Assembly: GCA_964590255.1 (NCBI GenBank) | Contig: CAZPYA010000008.1 | Span: 19,216 to 83,215, forward strand | Origin: JAKIYB01 sp964590255 | GTDB lineage: Bacteria > Armatimonadota > Hebobacteria > CAIYQO01 | Direction of reading: 5' to 3' | DNA length: 64,000 nt | Shown: positions 9,036-18,470 of the stretch, piece by piece | How the letters are laid out: every line of letters begins with the position of its first letter | Numbering within the stretch: the first letter of the stretch is position 1 | The notes under the pieces: generated by a model | Told to the model about the DNA's origin: nothing | The model's database searches: none | The model's input: only the letters and a program-made list of their open reading frames with translations | Made by a program: the position numbers and the translations under genes

Positions 9036-12000
9036 ATGCTGCGCACGTTCTACCTTGTCGCGCTGGCCGTCGGCCTACTCGTCCCCGCCGTCGCCCAGGT
9101 TACGCTGGTAAAAACACCGACCCAGTACCTACTGCCGTATGCGAAGACCGCGCCAGTCATCGACGGCGCGCTGACTGACTGGAATATGGCCGCCACGCCG
9201 TATACCTTCAGTCCCAACAGCAAGGACCCACTGCAGTATTTCGGCAGCAACGACCCGACCAACAAAGTCAAAGGCGATGCCGACTTTAGCGGGCGCATGG
9301 CGCTGGCGTGGGATGAAACCTACCTCTATGTCGCCGGGCAAATGACCGACGACCAGCTCATCGGCGTGAAGCCGGACAGCGTGGGCAACCAGGGTCCTGC
9401 CGGCTGGTTCGTCGACAGCCTCATGCTCTCTATTGCCTCTTATCGCCAGCCGATGAAAACAAACACTCCTTTTGCCCCCACCCCTTTCCTCGGCCTGCGC
9501 TACGCCCCTGCCGGCGCGAATCCGCGCGGAACCTTGATGGCCGATCCGCAGCGAAACCTCCTCGACAAGCGCGACCTGTATTGGATTCTCACCGTAGGCA
9601 GCAAGTGGGGCGTCGCCGAGACGGCGAACGGTTATAACGTGGAAGCCGCTATCCCCTGGGCTGATCTGAACTTCTCCGCCCGCGTCGGCGAAAAGCTCTT
9701 CATCGCCTTCCTCGCCGCCGACACCGACCCCAATGAAGGCCTGGTGCAGATCGGCTGGGGCTTCACCGGCAATCCGCAGCAGCACCCCGTCTTTCGCCTG
9801 GCCAAAGACGACGACATGCTTGGGCTGCTCACCGTGTCCGCCGACAAAGTGGCGACTGACACCCCCTGGGCGCTGCGCATGGAGTTAGACGCCCGCGCGA
9901 AAGCCGCCCGCATGACGCAAATTCGCGTAGTGGACGGCGACGGCAAATCCGTCTATCAGCAGGCGCTCTCCCAGGAGGCGCCCGCCGGCATGTCCGCCAC
10001 GCTTATCCAGGAAGTACAAGCCGGCGCAGTCGCCAAGCCGGGAAAATACGTCGCGGAACTGCTGGCCGCCGGCTCCGGCGCGCCGCGCGTCGTCGCGCGC
10101 GTGCCAGTGGAGATCATCGCCGCCGCCGACACCGCGCCGCTCATCAAAAACGCCGCCGGCGAGCTGCGCCATTATCCGCCCGACCGCATCGCCCACAACG
10201 CCGTGCAGGAAGTGAAAGAAGGCTTTTTCAAGCATGGCTTCGTCAGCAAAAAGGATGATTACATCCCCTTTATCCGCAAGCACGTCGAGACGGGACTGAA
10301 AGACAAATGCCGTGGCATTATCGAGCGCAAAGACCCGTGGGGACACGGCGCGGCCTTCCAATGCATGGCCATGTATAAAATCACAAAGGATGAAGAATAC
10401 GTCTCGCTGGCGCGCGACATCATGGACTTCACCTTGACCCAGGATTGGAGCTGGTTCAAACTGACCAACGTCATGATGTATCGCTACCTCACCTGGATGC
10501 AGGATCCGAATAGCCCCTTTGCGCCGAAAGACGCCGAAAAGCGCCTGCGCGCCTTCCTGTATACCGTCGCGGCCAACCCCGACGTGGCGCTGAATGGCAT
10601 CTACCCCAACAACGGCACCTTCGCCGAATGGGGCACGCATAACCGCGTGTGGCACCGGTATGAGATGCTGAAGATCGCCCGCATGGCCTGCGAGCAGGAC
10701 AAAAAACCCATCGACAAGCGCGTTATTGAGTTCACTGATTACCACGATAAACTCATCGGTGAAGTCGGTGACGCCGACGACGCCTCCGCCGGTTATCACT
10801 GGGTCTTCTTCGATGCCGCCCTGGGCATCTATCTCTTCACCGGCGACCTGAAAGGCTTCGCCAATCACCCGGGGTACCGCAAAACCCTCAACCGTTACGT
10901 TGAGATGATCAGCCCCAGCGGCGGCGCCCCGCAATTCGGTTCCTGCAACGGCTGGCAGGCGGTCGGTTCGTCGATGTGGGCGTACGAGCTGATGTCCGCC
11001 CTCACCGGCGACGGCCGCTTCCGCTGGACCAGCCATCGCCTGGCGGAATATTACTACAACCACCTGGATGCCCGGGCCAACCAGTACCACCTGCCGTATG
11101 ATGAAGCCCGCAACAACTTCACGTTGTCCTACCTGTGGGCGGATGATGCGGTGGCCCCGAAGCCGCCGGTGGCAACCAGCCACTTCACCTGGCGCCACCC
11201 ATTTGTTCCGGTGTCGGTCGACGAGCGCAAAGTCCGTCCGCAGTGGCACCAGCGCATGGATGGCTCAAAATGGATTCCCGATAAGCTGGTATTGAGCAGC
11301 GGCAACGATCCCATGAGCCTGTGGGGCATGGTGGAGTTGCTGCCGGTGGGTGGGCACTCCGGCGAAATCCCCGGCAACATCATCACGCTGATGCAGCACG
11401 ACGCCGTGCTGCTGGCCGGCCAGGGGTATTACGAAATGACCCCGGATTTCAATAACCTGCTGTGGGTGGAAGACCTGGATGGCCTGGCGGCGGCGCCGCA
11501 AGAAATGACCACGTCCATCCCTGTCGTGGTGGAAGACCCGGCGTTCACCTTCGTGCGCATCGTCAGCGAGCCGTACCAGCGCCTGCCCATCACCTACACC
11601 CGCGATATCCTCTTCTATAAGAACGGCTTCGTGCTGGTGAAAGACCGCGCGCGCTTCCACAGCGCCATGAAGGTGCGGCTGGGCCCCTGCTTCCAGACCC
11701 GCGAACTTGGCCCACAGAGCGGCACGAATTGGTTCAACACGTATTACGATCAACTCTACCTCACCGGTCTCGGGCTCGGACGCGGCGTCCAGGCGCTCCG
11801 CAACCCGAACTGGGACCTGCTGGTCTTCTTCTCCCCACGCGCCACGCACAAGCAGTCGGTGGTCGACCGGTATCAGGAAAATCCCTTCCGCGTCTCGCCG
11901 GTGCAGCTCCGCCAGAGCTGGTCAGGCCTCGCCCGCGACGGGATGGAAGTCACCTTCACCACCGTGCTGTTGCCCCACCCGCCGAGCATGCAGCCCAAAG

Positions 12001-12353
12001 ACCTGTTGGAGCCGTCCGCGGAGAGCAAGCTGCCGAAGCGCGTGCAGGTGGTGGAGGACACCGATGGCCTGACGGTCATCAAAATCTTCAGCGAGCCGCA
12101 GCCGTCCTGGGATCCGACGAAACCTGCGCTCTACGAGACCTGCGTCATGCTCAACACCACCGGCAAGCTCGCCATCGCCGGCCCCATGGAGAGCGACGCC
12201 CTGCTCGCCGTCGTCAACCACAACGCCGACGGCACCATCCGGCACCGCGCCCTCGCCGGCGGCACCGTGCTGCGCTACAAAGACGCCGACATTGCCGCAC
12301 AGGCGCGCAAATACCAACTCACTCCGCTCACCCCGCCGGCGGAGTATAAATAA
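9036..12353 (+). CDS. Secreted CBM9-like plus alpha/alpha-toroid protein, copy 1
   Basis: A 1105-residue exported protein. Residues 1-20 are a signal peptide (cleavage after AVA-Q expected). Residues about 30-250 resemble a CBM9-type or DOMON-like sugar-binding domain (PVIDGALTDW near the start, VEAAIPWADL later). Residues about 370-700 look like an alpha/alpha-toroid, as in polysaccharide lyases and heparinases, and the rest like a beta-sandwich. The same order and many local matches, for example LTGLG and QLRQSW, occur in the protein at 24791-27940. I chose the start at 9036 because TAGGAG lies 6 bases upstream and the signal peptide begins there. It probably binds and cleaves an extracellular or periplasmic polysaccharide. 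The substrate is unknown. Confidence 0.7.
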   Translation: MLRTFYLVALAVGLLVPAVAQVTLVKTPTQYLLPYAKTAPVIDGALTDWNMAATPYTFSPNSKDPLQYFGSNDPTNKVKGDADFSGRMALAWDETYLYVAGQMTDDQLIGVKPDSVGNQGPAGWFVDSLMLSIASYRQPMKTNTPFAPTPFLGLRYAPAGANPRGTLMADPQRNLLDKRDLYWILTVGSKWGVAETANGYNVEAAIPWADLNFSARVGEKLFIAFLAADTDPNEGLVQIGWGFTGNPQQHPVFRLAKDDDMLGLLTVSADKVATDTPWALRMELDARAKAARMTQIRVVDGDGKSVYQQALSQEAPAGMSATLIQEVQAGAVAKPGKYVAELLAAGSGAPRVVARVPVEIIAAADTAPLIKNAAGELRHYPPDRIAHNAVQEVKEGFFKHGFVSKKDDYIPFIRKHVETGLKDKCRGIIERKDPWGHGAAFQCMAMYKITKDEEYVSLARDIMDFTLTQDWSWFKLTNVMMYRYLTWMQDPNSPFAPKDAEKRLRAFLYTVAANPDVALNGIYPNNGTFAEWGTHNRVWHRYEMLKIARMACEQDKKPIDKRVIEFTDYHDKLIGEVGDADDASAGYHWVFFDAALGIYLFTGDLKGFANHPGYRKTLNRYVEMISPSGGAPQFGSCNGWQAVGSSMWAYELMSALTGDGRFRWTSHRLAEYYYNHLDARANQYHLPYDEARNNFTLSYLWADDAVAPKPPVATSHFTWRHPFVPVSVDERKVRPQWHQRMDGSKWIPDKLVLSSGNDPMSLWGMVELLPVGGHSGEIPGNIITLMQHDAVLLAGQGYYEMTPDFNNLLWVEDLDGLAAAPQEMTTSIPVVVEDPAFTFVRIVSEPYQRLPITYTRDILFYKNGFVLVKDRARFHSAMKVRLGPCFQTRELGPQSGTNWFNTYYDQLYLTGLGLGRGVQALRNPNWDLLVFFSPRATHKQSVVDRYQENPFRVSPVQLRQSWSGLARDGMEVTFTTVLLPHPPSMQPKDLLEPSAESKLPKRVQVVEDTDGLTVIKIFSEPQPSWDPTKPALYETCVMLNTTGKLAIAGPMESDALLAVVNHNADGTIRHRALAGGTVLRYKDADIAAQARKYQLTPLTPPAEYK

Positions 12354-12455
12354 CCCTGGGAGCGCCGGTGTCCCCACCGGCACAACTGGGATCGCGGATT
12401 TTCAATCCGCACAACCCCTCACCCGCCCCTCGACGGGGTGGGTGAGGGGAGGCTT
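12354..12455. repeat. Intergenic palindrome cluster (GCGGATT family)
   Basis: Directly after the stop codon comes CCTGGGAGCGCCGG, then a GCCGGTG/CACCGGC hairpin, then GCGGATT-TTC-AATCCGC at 12394-12410, then another stem built on CCCCTCACCC/GGGTGAGGGG. The same GCGGATT palindrome occurs at 30373, 30432 and 41054. It may serve as a terminator for the upstream gene. Confidence 0.75.
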
Positions 12456-12481
12456 TGCTGGTTTCATATCTGAGGCTTCAT

Positions 12482-14962
12482 ATGCGCACCCTCCTCCACA
12501 TCCTGCTCCTTCTCGCCCTCTTCCCCGCTATCGCCGCCCAACTCCCGCTGCCGGGCTCGCCGGAGCGTCTCACCGACCTGCGCTGGCTGGCACGCCAGGT
12601 GGAGGGCACGCGGTTGCTGGATGTCGATGCCGACGGTACGCGGAAGCTGGAGCGCATCGACGGCGGCTTCCTGGTGCTGAAGGTCGATGGCCCCGGCGTG
12701 CTGGACGCCCTTGCCACCAGCAGTATCGACGCCACCCTCGGCATCGAAGCGGACGGCCAGTGGATCTGGAGCGGCACGATGCGCGCCGCCATGAATGCGA
12801 AAGGCGGCGTCTTCACCCCACCACTCGTCTACTGGTATGGTAGCGCCGGCTTCTTCCTCGCCCCGGTGGGCTTCCGCCAGTCGCTGCGCATCGTCTGCGA
12901 CCGCGACACGCTGCCGCGCTATCTCAGCTACCGCACCCTCCCAAAAGGCGCCGCGGTGATGCCCGCCTCCGCCGACCCGAGGAGCGACTACCAGCAGCAA
13001 CTCGCGAAAGCCGCCGCCACCTGGACAGCGGGCGCGACCGAGTTCCAGGCCGTCGTGTCGCCCCCGGCGCGTGAAGCTACCCGCGAGTTCACCCTGCGCC
13101 CGGGCACATCGGCGGCCGCGCTCGCGCTGGCCGGCAGCGGCGAGATCGTCCGCCTGGAATTCCACTGCAATCCGGCGCTCACCGGTACGCTGCGCGAGGT
13201 GGTGGCGGAAATCCGCTGCGATGGCGCCACCGAGCCGCAGGTGCGCCTGCCGCTCACCGAGCTCATCGCCCTCCCCCACCCCTGGACCGTCGGCCGCTGG
13301 GACGGATACAACGGCACCTTCGCCGCCGGACTGCGCTATCCGTGGTTCCTGCACACCCCGCGCACGCATTACCCGGAAGCCACCTTCCTGCTGAACCTGC
13401 CGCTGCCATACGGAGAAGGCCTCACCGTCACCCTGGTGAACCGCTCCGCATCGATGCAATTCACCGGTTACACCCGCGCCGTCGTGCAGCCGCTCCCCGA
13501 AAAAGAAGCCGCGGCGGCGGGCCGTCTCTGCGCCCTGCGCGCGGTGACGCCCATCACGCCGGACGGCGAGACGACGCTGCTCACCGTACCCGGCGCCGGC
13601 CAGGCCGTCGCCCTGGCGCTCTACACCACCGGCGGCGACCGCTACCCACCCTGCGTGCGCACCTACAGCCTCAGTCTCGATCTCGACGCCGGCGCACCAC
13701 TTCCCGCCCACCTCGGCATCCTGCCGCTCTGGTTCCGCGGCGCATATGGTGGGGCTGCCATCGGCAGCGCGGTGATGAATTATCCGCGCTACGACCAGAA
13801 CTTTTCCGGCCTCACCCGCCACTTCCTCACCGATCCACTGCCGATGCCCCGTGGCCTGCAGTTGCGCTACAGCGCCGGCCCTACGCCCAAAGGCAGCCCC
13901 ACCGGGGCTACCGCCGTCGCGTTCTGGTATCAGCATGGCGCGCCATACGCCGCGCCAGCGCTGCCCGCTCACGCCGAACCGCTCCCCTACACCGACTACG
14001 GCACCAGTGACTGGCTGTGGGAAGCGGAAGACCTGGCGCCGCTGATCACCGCCAACGGCGGCGAGGTGCGCGTGGTCGAAGACGTGATGCACGACTACCA
14101 CCCCAGTAAGGGAAAATATCTGGTGCTGTCCCCCGACCAGGCCGGCGACTATTACGACATCCCTGTCCCCATGCCCGCCAGCCGCTACGTCGCCGTCGCC
14201 ACCGCCGCCCTCTGGGGTCCCAATCGCGGCGTCTACGAAGCACGCATCATCTCGAAGGAGCAGGCGCAGCAGCCACCGGTATTTCCGCAGACCGACGCCT
14301 TCTTCCGCGGTCGCGCGGTCGGTGACGTGCCCATGATCTCGCCGATCCAGGTCGGGCAGAGCCTTGCGCATCGCCGCGATACCTCCATCGACGCCACCAT
14401 CCCCTTCCGCAATCCCGCGCCCGACGGTGAGGGGGTTATCCGCATCATCTGCCAGACGAAGAACTATCAGAGTTCCGGCTTCCTGCTCGCGCTCGATCGC
14501 CTGCAGGTCGCCGCTCCGCCCGCGGAAAAAGGCTGGCTGGAATGTGAGGAGTGGGAAAACGCGGAATGCCGCGGCGGTCTGACGGCAACGCTGCCGCCTT
14601 TCGGCCGCGCCGGCTGGTCCGGCTGGGGCGCGTGCCGCCTCGCAGCTCAGCTCGGCGGCGCCATGACACAGTCGCTGCAGCTCCTCACCGGCCCGGCCCG
14701 TCCGGCCGAACTGCGCTTGAAAGGCTGCCTGGACCCGAAGCAAGGCGGTTGGAGCGTCCGTGTCAACGGCGGCCCGGCGATCGAGCTGCGCCCCGGCAAG
14801 GATGACCAGGAGTTATTGGAATGGGTCGTCCCGCTGGCCGGCGTCACCCTTCCCGGCACCCTCACCCTGGAATTTACCTGCACGCGTGCCGCCGATAAAC
14901 TCCCCCGCTTCGCCCCCACCCCTGATGCCGAACTTATCCTCGACGCCTGGACCGTCAAATAA
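12482..14962 (+). CDS. Secreted DUF2961/GH172-like protein
   Basis: An 826-residue exported protein with a signal peptide at residues 1-19 (MRTLLHILLLLALF.., AIAAQ cleavage region). The first half follows the DUF2961 pattern (now GH172): a GPG strand (KVDGPGVLDAL), a beta strand before DG.W, a YLSYRTLPKG strand, and a second jelly-roll with EIRCDG.. and PWFLHTPRTHYPEA. The usual SSYDR signature is not present, so it is a divergent member at best. The second half (about 500-826) has two further beta domains, possibly carbohydrate-binding. It follows the CBM9-like gene by 128 bases of palindromic repeats. The start at 12482 is preceded by TGAGG and gives the signal peptide. GH172 members act on fructans and arabinofuranosides, so a glycosidase role is plausible. 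Confidence 0.6.
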   Translation: MRTLLHILLLLALFPAIAAQLPLPGSPERLTDLRWLARQVEGTRLLDVDADGTRKLERIDGGFLVLKVDGPGVLDALATSSIDATLGIEADGQWIWSGTMRAAMNAKGGVFTPPLVYWYGSAGFFLAPVGFRQSLRIVCDRDTLPRYLSYRTLPKGAAVMPASADPRSDYQQQLAKAAATWTAGATEFQAVVSPPAREATREFTLRPGTSAAALALAGSGEIVRLEFHCNPALTGTLREVVAEIRCDGATEPQVRLPLTELIALPHPWTVGRWDGYNGTFAAGLRYPWFLHTPRTHYPEATFLLNLPLPYGEGLTVTLVNRSASMQFTGYTRAVVQPLPEKEAAAAGRLCALRAVTPITPDGETTLLTVPGAGQAVALALYTTGGDRYPPCVRTYSLSLDLDAGAPLPAHLGILPLWFRGAYGGAAIGSAVMNYPRYDQNFSGLTRHFLTDPLPMPRGLQLRYSAGPTPKGSPTGATAVAFWYQHGAPYAAPALPAHAEPLPYTDYGTSDWLWEAEDLAPLITANGGEVRVVEDVMHDYHPSKGKYLVLSPDQAGDYYDIPVPMPASRYVAVATAALWGPNRGVYEARIISKEQAQQPPVFPQTDAFFRGRAVGDVPMISPIQVGQSLAHRRDTSIDATIPFRNPAPDGEGVIRIICQTKNYQSSGFLLALDRLQVAAPPAEKGWLECEEWENAECRGGLTATLPPFGRAGWSGWGACRLAAQLGGAMTQSLQLLTGPARPAELRLKGCLDPKQGGWSVRVNGGPAIELRPGKDDQELLEWVVPLAGVTLPGTLTLEFTCTRAADKLPRFAPTPDAELILDAWTVK

Positions 14963-14974
14963 CCACTGCTTACG

Positions 14975-14996
14975 CCCCCTCTCCCCGGAGAGGGGG
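14975..14996. repeat. CCCCCTCT hairpin, REP-like
   Basis: CCCCCTCT (14975-14982) pairs with AGAGGGGG (14989-14996), followed by TCAGGGGTGAG. It belongs to the same loose class as the CCCTCTCCC palindromes at 54291, 57522 and 60062. It lies between convergent genes and could also help termination. Confidence 0.6.
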
Positions 14997-15055
14997 TCAG
15001 GGGTGAGCGTCGATTAGGCACTCACTCATTCTGCATTCTCTATTCACCATTCCCC

Positions 15056-16018
15056 TTACTGCTTCACGCCCTTCATCGGCCCAATTTCCCGCAGGAAATC
15101 GTGTTCGTGCACGAAGGCCAGTAAGTCATTCAGCTTCGCGACAGCCAATCCGATAACGGTGTCGGCGGCGCCGTAATACATCCACACCTCATCGCCCCGG
15201 CACAGCGCGCCGCACGTGTAGACGACATCCGGCACCAGCCCGTGCTGCTCGTAATCGGTCTCCGGCGCGAAGACCCAGCGGCTGGCGCGTGCCTTCACTT
15301 TCCGCGGATCATCCAGGTCCAGCAGCGCCAGGCCCAGCCGGTATACCGGCCGATTGCCCATCTCTTTGGCGCCGTGGTAAATCAGCAACCAGCCGTCGCG
15401 CGTGCGCAGCGGCGGCGCTCCCACCCCCACGCGCAGGCCGTCCCACCATGGCCCACCGCGCTCGGGCAGCAGCACGCCGGGCTGCCCCCAGTGGTCGAGA
15501 TCGTGTGGCGAGCAGGCATACCAGATATGCTCCATCCCGCCTGTCACCGGGCGGTGCAGCAATAGCCAGTAGCCGTTGAACTGCTCGGGGAAGACGGTCG
15601 CGTCTTTATTTGTCGGCGACAGCACCACGCCCAGCCGCTCCACCGTCTCGAAGTCGCGCGTCATTGCCAGCGCCACCGCCGGCCCGTAGCGCGAATACGC
15701 GGTATACGCGATAATCCACTCGCGTGGGCCCATGCGTGTCACCCGCGCATCCTCGCATCCCCACTCCTCGAAGGGATGCTCCGGCAGGTCCGGCTCCAGC
15801 AGCGGCCGCTCCGCCACCGTCCAGCCGTCCACGCCGTTCGCGCTGCGCGCCACGCGGATATGCGACAACCCGCGCTGATCCTCCACGCGCATCAGCAGCA
15901 CCACCTCGCCATCCAACTCCGCCACGCCCGGATTCAACACCCCGTTGCTTCGCACCGGCAAATCCGCCGGCGTCAGCAGCGGCTGCCCTTGTCGCGTAAA
16001 GATGCGTGTATGTTCCAT
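15056..16018 (-). CDS. GH130 family beta-mannoside phosphorylase-like protein
   Basis: A 320-residue cytoplasmic five-bladed propeller enzyme of glycoside hydrolase family 130. The typical motifs are present: N-terminal GVLNPGVAEL and VVLLMRVED, a GCEDARV strand carrying the catalytic Asp near residue 90, GVGAPPLRT, and YRLGLALLDLDDP. Family members phosphorolyse beta-mannosides (for example mannosyl-glucose or mannobiose) to give mannose 1-phosphate; some are hydrolases. The length is normal. The SD-like GGGGGA lies upstream of the ATG. The gene follows a 340-base repeat-filled gap after the toroid gene on the same strand, so it may have its own promoter. Confidence 0.85.
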   Translation of the reverse strand: MEHTRIFTRQGQPLLTPADLPVRSNGVLNPGVAELDGEVVLLMRVEDQRGLSHIRVARSANGVDGWTVAERPLLEPDLPEHPFEEWGCEDARVTRMGPREWIIAYTAYSRYGPAVALAMTRDFETVERLGVVLSPTNKDATVFPEQFNGYWLLLHRPVTGGMEHIWYACSPHDLDHWGQPGVLLPERGGPWWDGLRVGVGAPPLRTRDGWLLIYHGAKEMGNRPVYRLGLALLDLDDPRKVKARASRWVFAPETDYEQHGLVPDVVYTCGALCRGDEVWMYYGAADTVIGLAVAKLNDLLAFVHEHDFLREIGPMKGVKQ

Positions 16019-16095
16019 CCATCCGTCCCCCGATGCTCCAGCATACCAGACCGGGGTACAGACGCCGGACGAATTCCCGACAACCTGTATATGAT

Positions 16096-16351
16096 GATAG
16101 CTGTCTCAGAAACTGTCTTGGAAGTGCTCGCAGCCGTCTCGCGGGTCTGGATCGCGCCTGACCACCGAGGAATTTCTGGCATGTATTCCTCAATACACTC
16201 TCGAAATTCCTCGGTGGTCAGCCACGACCCATCCTCCACGATCCGACTACGAGCACTTCCAAGACAGTTTCTCTGTAGCGCGCGAGGCGCGTCCATTGGG
16301 CATCCTGTGTGCCATAATGGACGCGCCTCGCGCGCTACAGAGACAGCTATC
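16096..16351. repeat. Composite fold-back: palindrome interrupted by a 165-bp inverted-repeat element
   Basis: The right arm at 16316-16351 is a continuous 36-base sequence. Its exact complement is split on the left into 16096-16107 (12 bases) and 16274-16297 (24 bases). The 166 bases in between are a separate inverted-repeat element (see 16108-16272). The loop of the outer palindrome is 16298-16315. The arrangement means the inner element was inserted into an existing palindrome. Confidence 0.85.
16108..16272. mobile_element. MITE-like inverted-repeat element, copy 1
   Basis: A 165-base element with perfect terminal inverted repeats of 23 bases starting AGAAACTGTC and ending GACAGTTTCT. It contains a second inner stem (CTGACCACCG.. 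with its complement) and a central TGTATT-cctc-AATACA hairpin. A second copy lies at 47572-47735. It has no convincing coding capacity. It inserts into an arm of another palindrome; the flanks share TCTC, so a short target duplication of 1-4 bases is possible but cannot be separated from the terminal repeat. Confidence 0.8.
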
Positions 16352-16360
16352 GTATATACG

Positions 16361-18343
16361 TTATTCGGATGTATCCGCCGCTAGTATCTGCTGCTTCGCC
16401 GGGTAGAACGGCGAGCCGACGAACTCCCAGTCGAAGACCAGCCTGCGCTGATGCACAGAGCGTCCGTCGGGGAACAGCCGCAGCAGCTCCGGCGTCATGC
16501 CTGGCGCCTCGAACAGCGTCGGGTTCTCTACCTGCCCATCCACGGCGATGAAACGCACGCCTTCCGGGTCGATGGAGTCGATGATCTGCAGTTCCCCATG
16601 CCGCCCGGCATAGCGCGCGTTGCGGTAGAAGCTGCGATAGCACTCCCACATCGTCGCCAGGCACTGCGCGCGAAATTCCGCAAATGTGCATTCTTCCGTG
16701 GAAGCCATCTCGATGACATAGGCCACATCCAGCAGCATGCGGAGTTCCGGCGTCACCGCCGTCGCCGTGCCTTCAAACGCCGGCAATTCCAGCCGCAGGT
16801 AACCGTCCTTCATGTGGCGGAGCACCGGCAGCGGCTGCTCGTTGAAGGCGCCCGCCGCGCGCACGCCTACGAAGACGTCGCCGAGTCGCAGGAAATGCCA
16901 GTCTGTCGCCGTCGCCGCGCCAGACCAGGCGGTCAACGGCGTGTCGTTGACATACATCTCCTCCGGAGCCATGCCGAATACGCTGGCGATGATGACAAAC
17001 TGCAGGTTCTCGATTGTGGTGTCATACAACGACGTGCCCAGGTGTCCCACCACCATCGCGCTGCCGCCTGCCTGCGCGGTGTGCCACTGGCCGTAATCAG
17101 TCACGTGCGTGGTGTGGGTCAACGCGTTGTTATAGGAGGGAATATCATCGCCCCAATCGACAGCGCCGCTTTGCAGATAATGCCACAGCGCTACGCGGCT
17201 GTTCCACGCGCTCGCGTCGTCGCTGCGCTGCAGCGTGCCGCGCATCGTCACGTGATGCCCCGCCTGCTTCGCCCACATATCGCCAGAGGCCGTACCCAAC
17301 GCCCAGCGCGGCGCGAAATAGGTGCGCGTCTGCGCCATCACCGTCCGCCCGGAATCCATCGTCGCCTTCACTGCATACGGGTAAGTGCGCGGCGTGCGGG
17401 CAAACGCGATGACATCTGGCCGCACTTCGGTGAAATCAACGGCGAAACACTCGACGAACTGCGCCGCCAGGAAGGTGTTGTCCGGCCCGTGGTGCAGCGG
17501 CCCGCCATAGACGTCATCGGTGAGCATCTCGATGGGATTGAGGCAGTTTGGATACCCCAGGTACCACATCAGCGCGTTCTGCGTGGTCAGCGTGATGGTG
17601 TAGTCGGGCAGGTAGGCGCGCGACGTCGATCCCGCCGGCCCACCGATCTCCGGATGCCAGTGCGCCGCCATGTCCAGCAGTACCCGGTTGGCGCAGGCCG
17701 CCGCCATCTCCCGCGCTTCCGCGCTTTGCGCCAGTTCGGCGATATCCATCAGCGCCACCAGCGTGATGGGCGTGTAGGTGCTGCTGTTATACTCCGCCAG
17801 CAGCGCGCGCCGCTGGAAGTGCGCGCACAATCCCTCCAGGTAGAACAGCCCGTGGTCCAGCACCCGCGACAGGCCCAGCGCCTCGCCGGTGAACACCATC
17901 GCCCGCGTGGCCATCGCCGGCATATTGTCGTTGTAGCCGTGGAACATGTAGTCGTTCGCGCCGCTGCTCGGCACCCGCCCGTCGCCCGGATCGGTGAAGC
18001 GCGCCAGGTGCGCTTCCGACCGCGCGATCAGCTCCGGCGTCAATTTCCCCCGCTCGCGCACCAGGTTGGCGGCGATGGAGGACGTGGTAAAGATATTCCA
18101 CTCCGCCCAGCAGGGGTCGTTGGCGTACAACTTCAACGCCATGTCGCGAATCGCCGCGTCCTCCGCCGCCAGCAGCGCCGGCAAAATCCAGTACGTGATC
18201 CGCCGGTCTGGCTCCACCTGCGGCCGATACTGCCCGTCAGGCGAAAAGTCACCAAACGCCCGCGACTGCACATACTGGAAATACGCGTCCTTCCGCGCCC
18301 GCATCGTCCACGGATCCAACACCGTATTCAACATTGTAACCAC
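16361..18343 (-). CDS. Cytoplasmic alpha/alpha-toroid protein of unknown function
   Basis: A 660-residue protein without a signal peptide. The first 330 residues are helix-rich with repeated Tyr/Trp and Asn motifs (GYNDNMPAMATRAMV, AEYNSSTYTPITL, TTQNALMWYLGYPN) of the kind seen in alpha/alpha-toroid glycosidases and lyases. The second half is beta-rich. I do not recognise the family. I chose a GTG start at 18343 because GGAGGA lies 7 bases upstream; the next Met is only three codons in. It is 127 bases downstream of the URO-D-like gene on the same strand and upstream of GH130, so a role in intracellular oligosaccharide processing is a reasonable inference. Confidence 0.6.
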   Translation of the reverse strand: MVTMLNTVLDPWTMRARKDAYFQYVQSRAFGDFSPDGQYRPQVEPDRRITYWILPALLAAEDAAIRDMALKLYANDPCWAEWNIFTTSSIAANLVRERGKLTPELIARSEAHLARFTDPGDGRVPSSGANDYMFHGYNDNMPAMATRAMVFTGEALGLSRVLDHGLFYLEGLCAHFQRRALLAEYNSSTYTPITLVALMDIAELAQSAEAREMAAACANRVLLDMAAHWHPEIGGPAGSTSRAYLPDYTITLTTQNALMWYLGYPNCLNPIEMLTDDVYGGPLHHGPDNTFLAAQFVECFAVDFTEVRPDVIAFARTPRTYPYAVKATMDSGRTVMAQTRTYFAPRWALGTASGDMWAKQAGHHVTMRGTLQRSDDASAWNSRVALWHYLQSGAVDWGDDIPSYNNALTHTTHVTDYGQWHTAQAGGSAMVVGHLGTSLYDTTIENLQFVIIASVFGMAPEEMYVNDTPLTAWSGAATATDWHFLRLGDVFVGVRAAGAFNEQPLPVLRHMKDGYLRLELPAFEGTATAVTPELRMLLDVAYVIEMASTEECTFAEFRAQCLATMWECYRSFYRNARYAGRHGELQIIDSIDPEGVRFIAVDGQVENPTLFEAPGMTPELLRLFPDGRSVHQRRLVFDWEFVGSPFYPAKQQILAADTSE

Positions 18344-18470
18344 GTAAAAATCCTCCCGAAGGAAAAATGTATCTCTGTGTCTCTGTGGTGGAATCGCTCA
18401 CTCCACTCCATCTCAACAGGCCGTAATCATCCACACTGGCCCGTTATTGTGTTCGTTGCGTTCTTTGCGG

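Noticed and set aside
12464..14743. 759-codon minus-strand frame opposite the DUF2961-like gene
   Set aside because: Low-complexity Gly/Arg/Ala composition and no start signal; the plus strand has signal peptide and domain pattern.
15973..16296. Protein-like minus-strand segment EDGSWLTTEEFREC in the repeat region
   Set aside because: It lies wholly within the inverted-repeat element; in copy 2 the corresponding frame is not preserved beyond EDGSWL, so it is not a gene.
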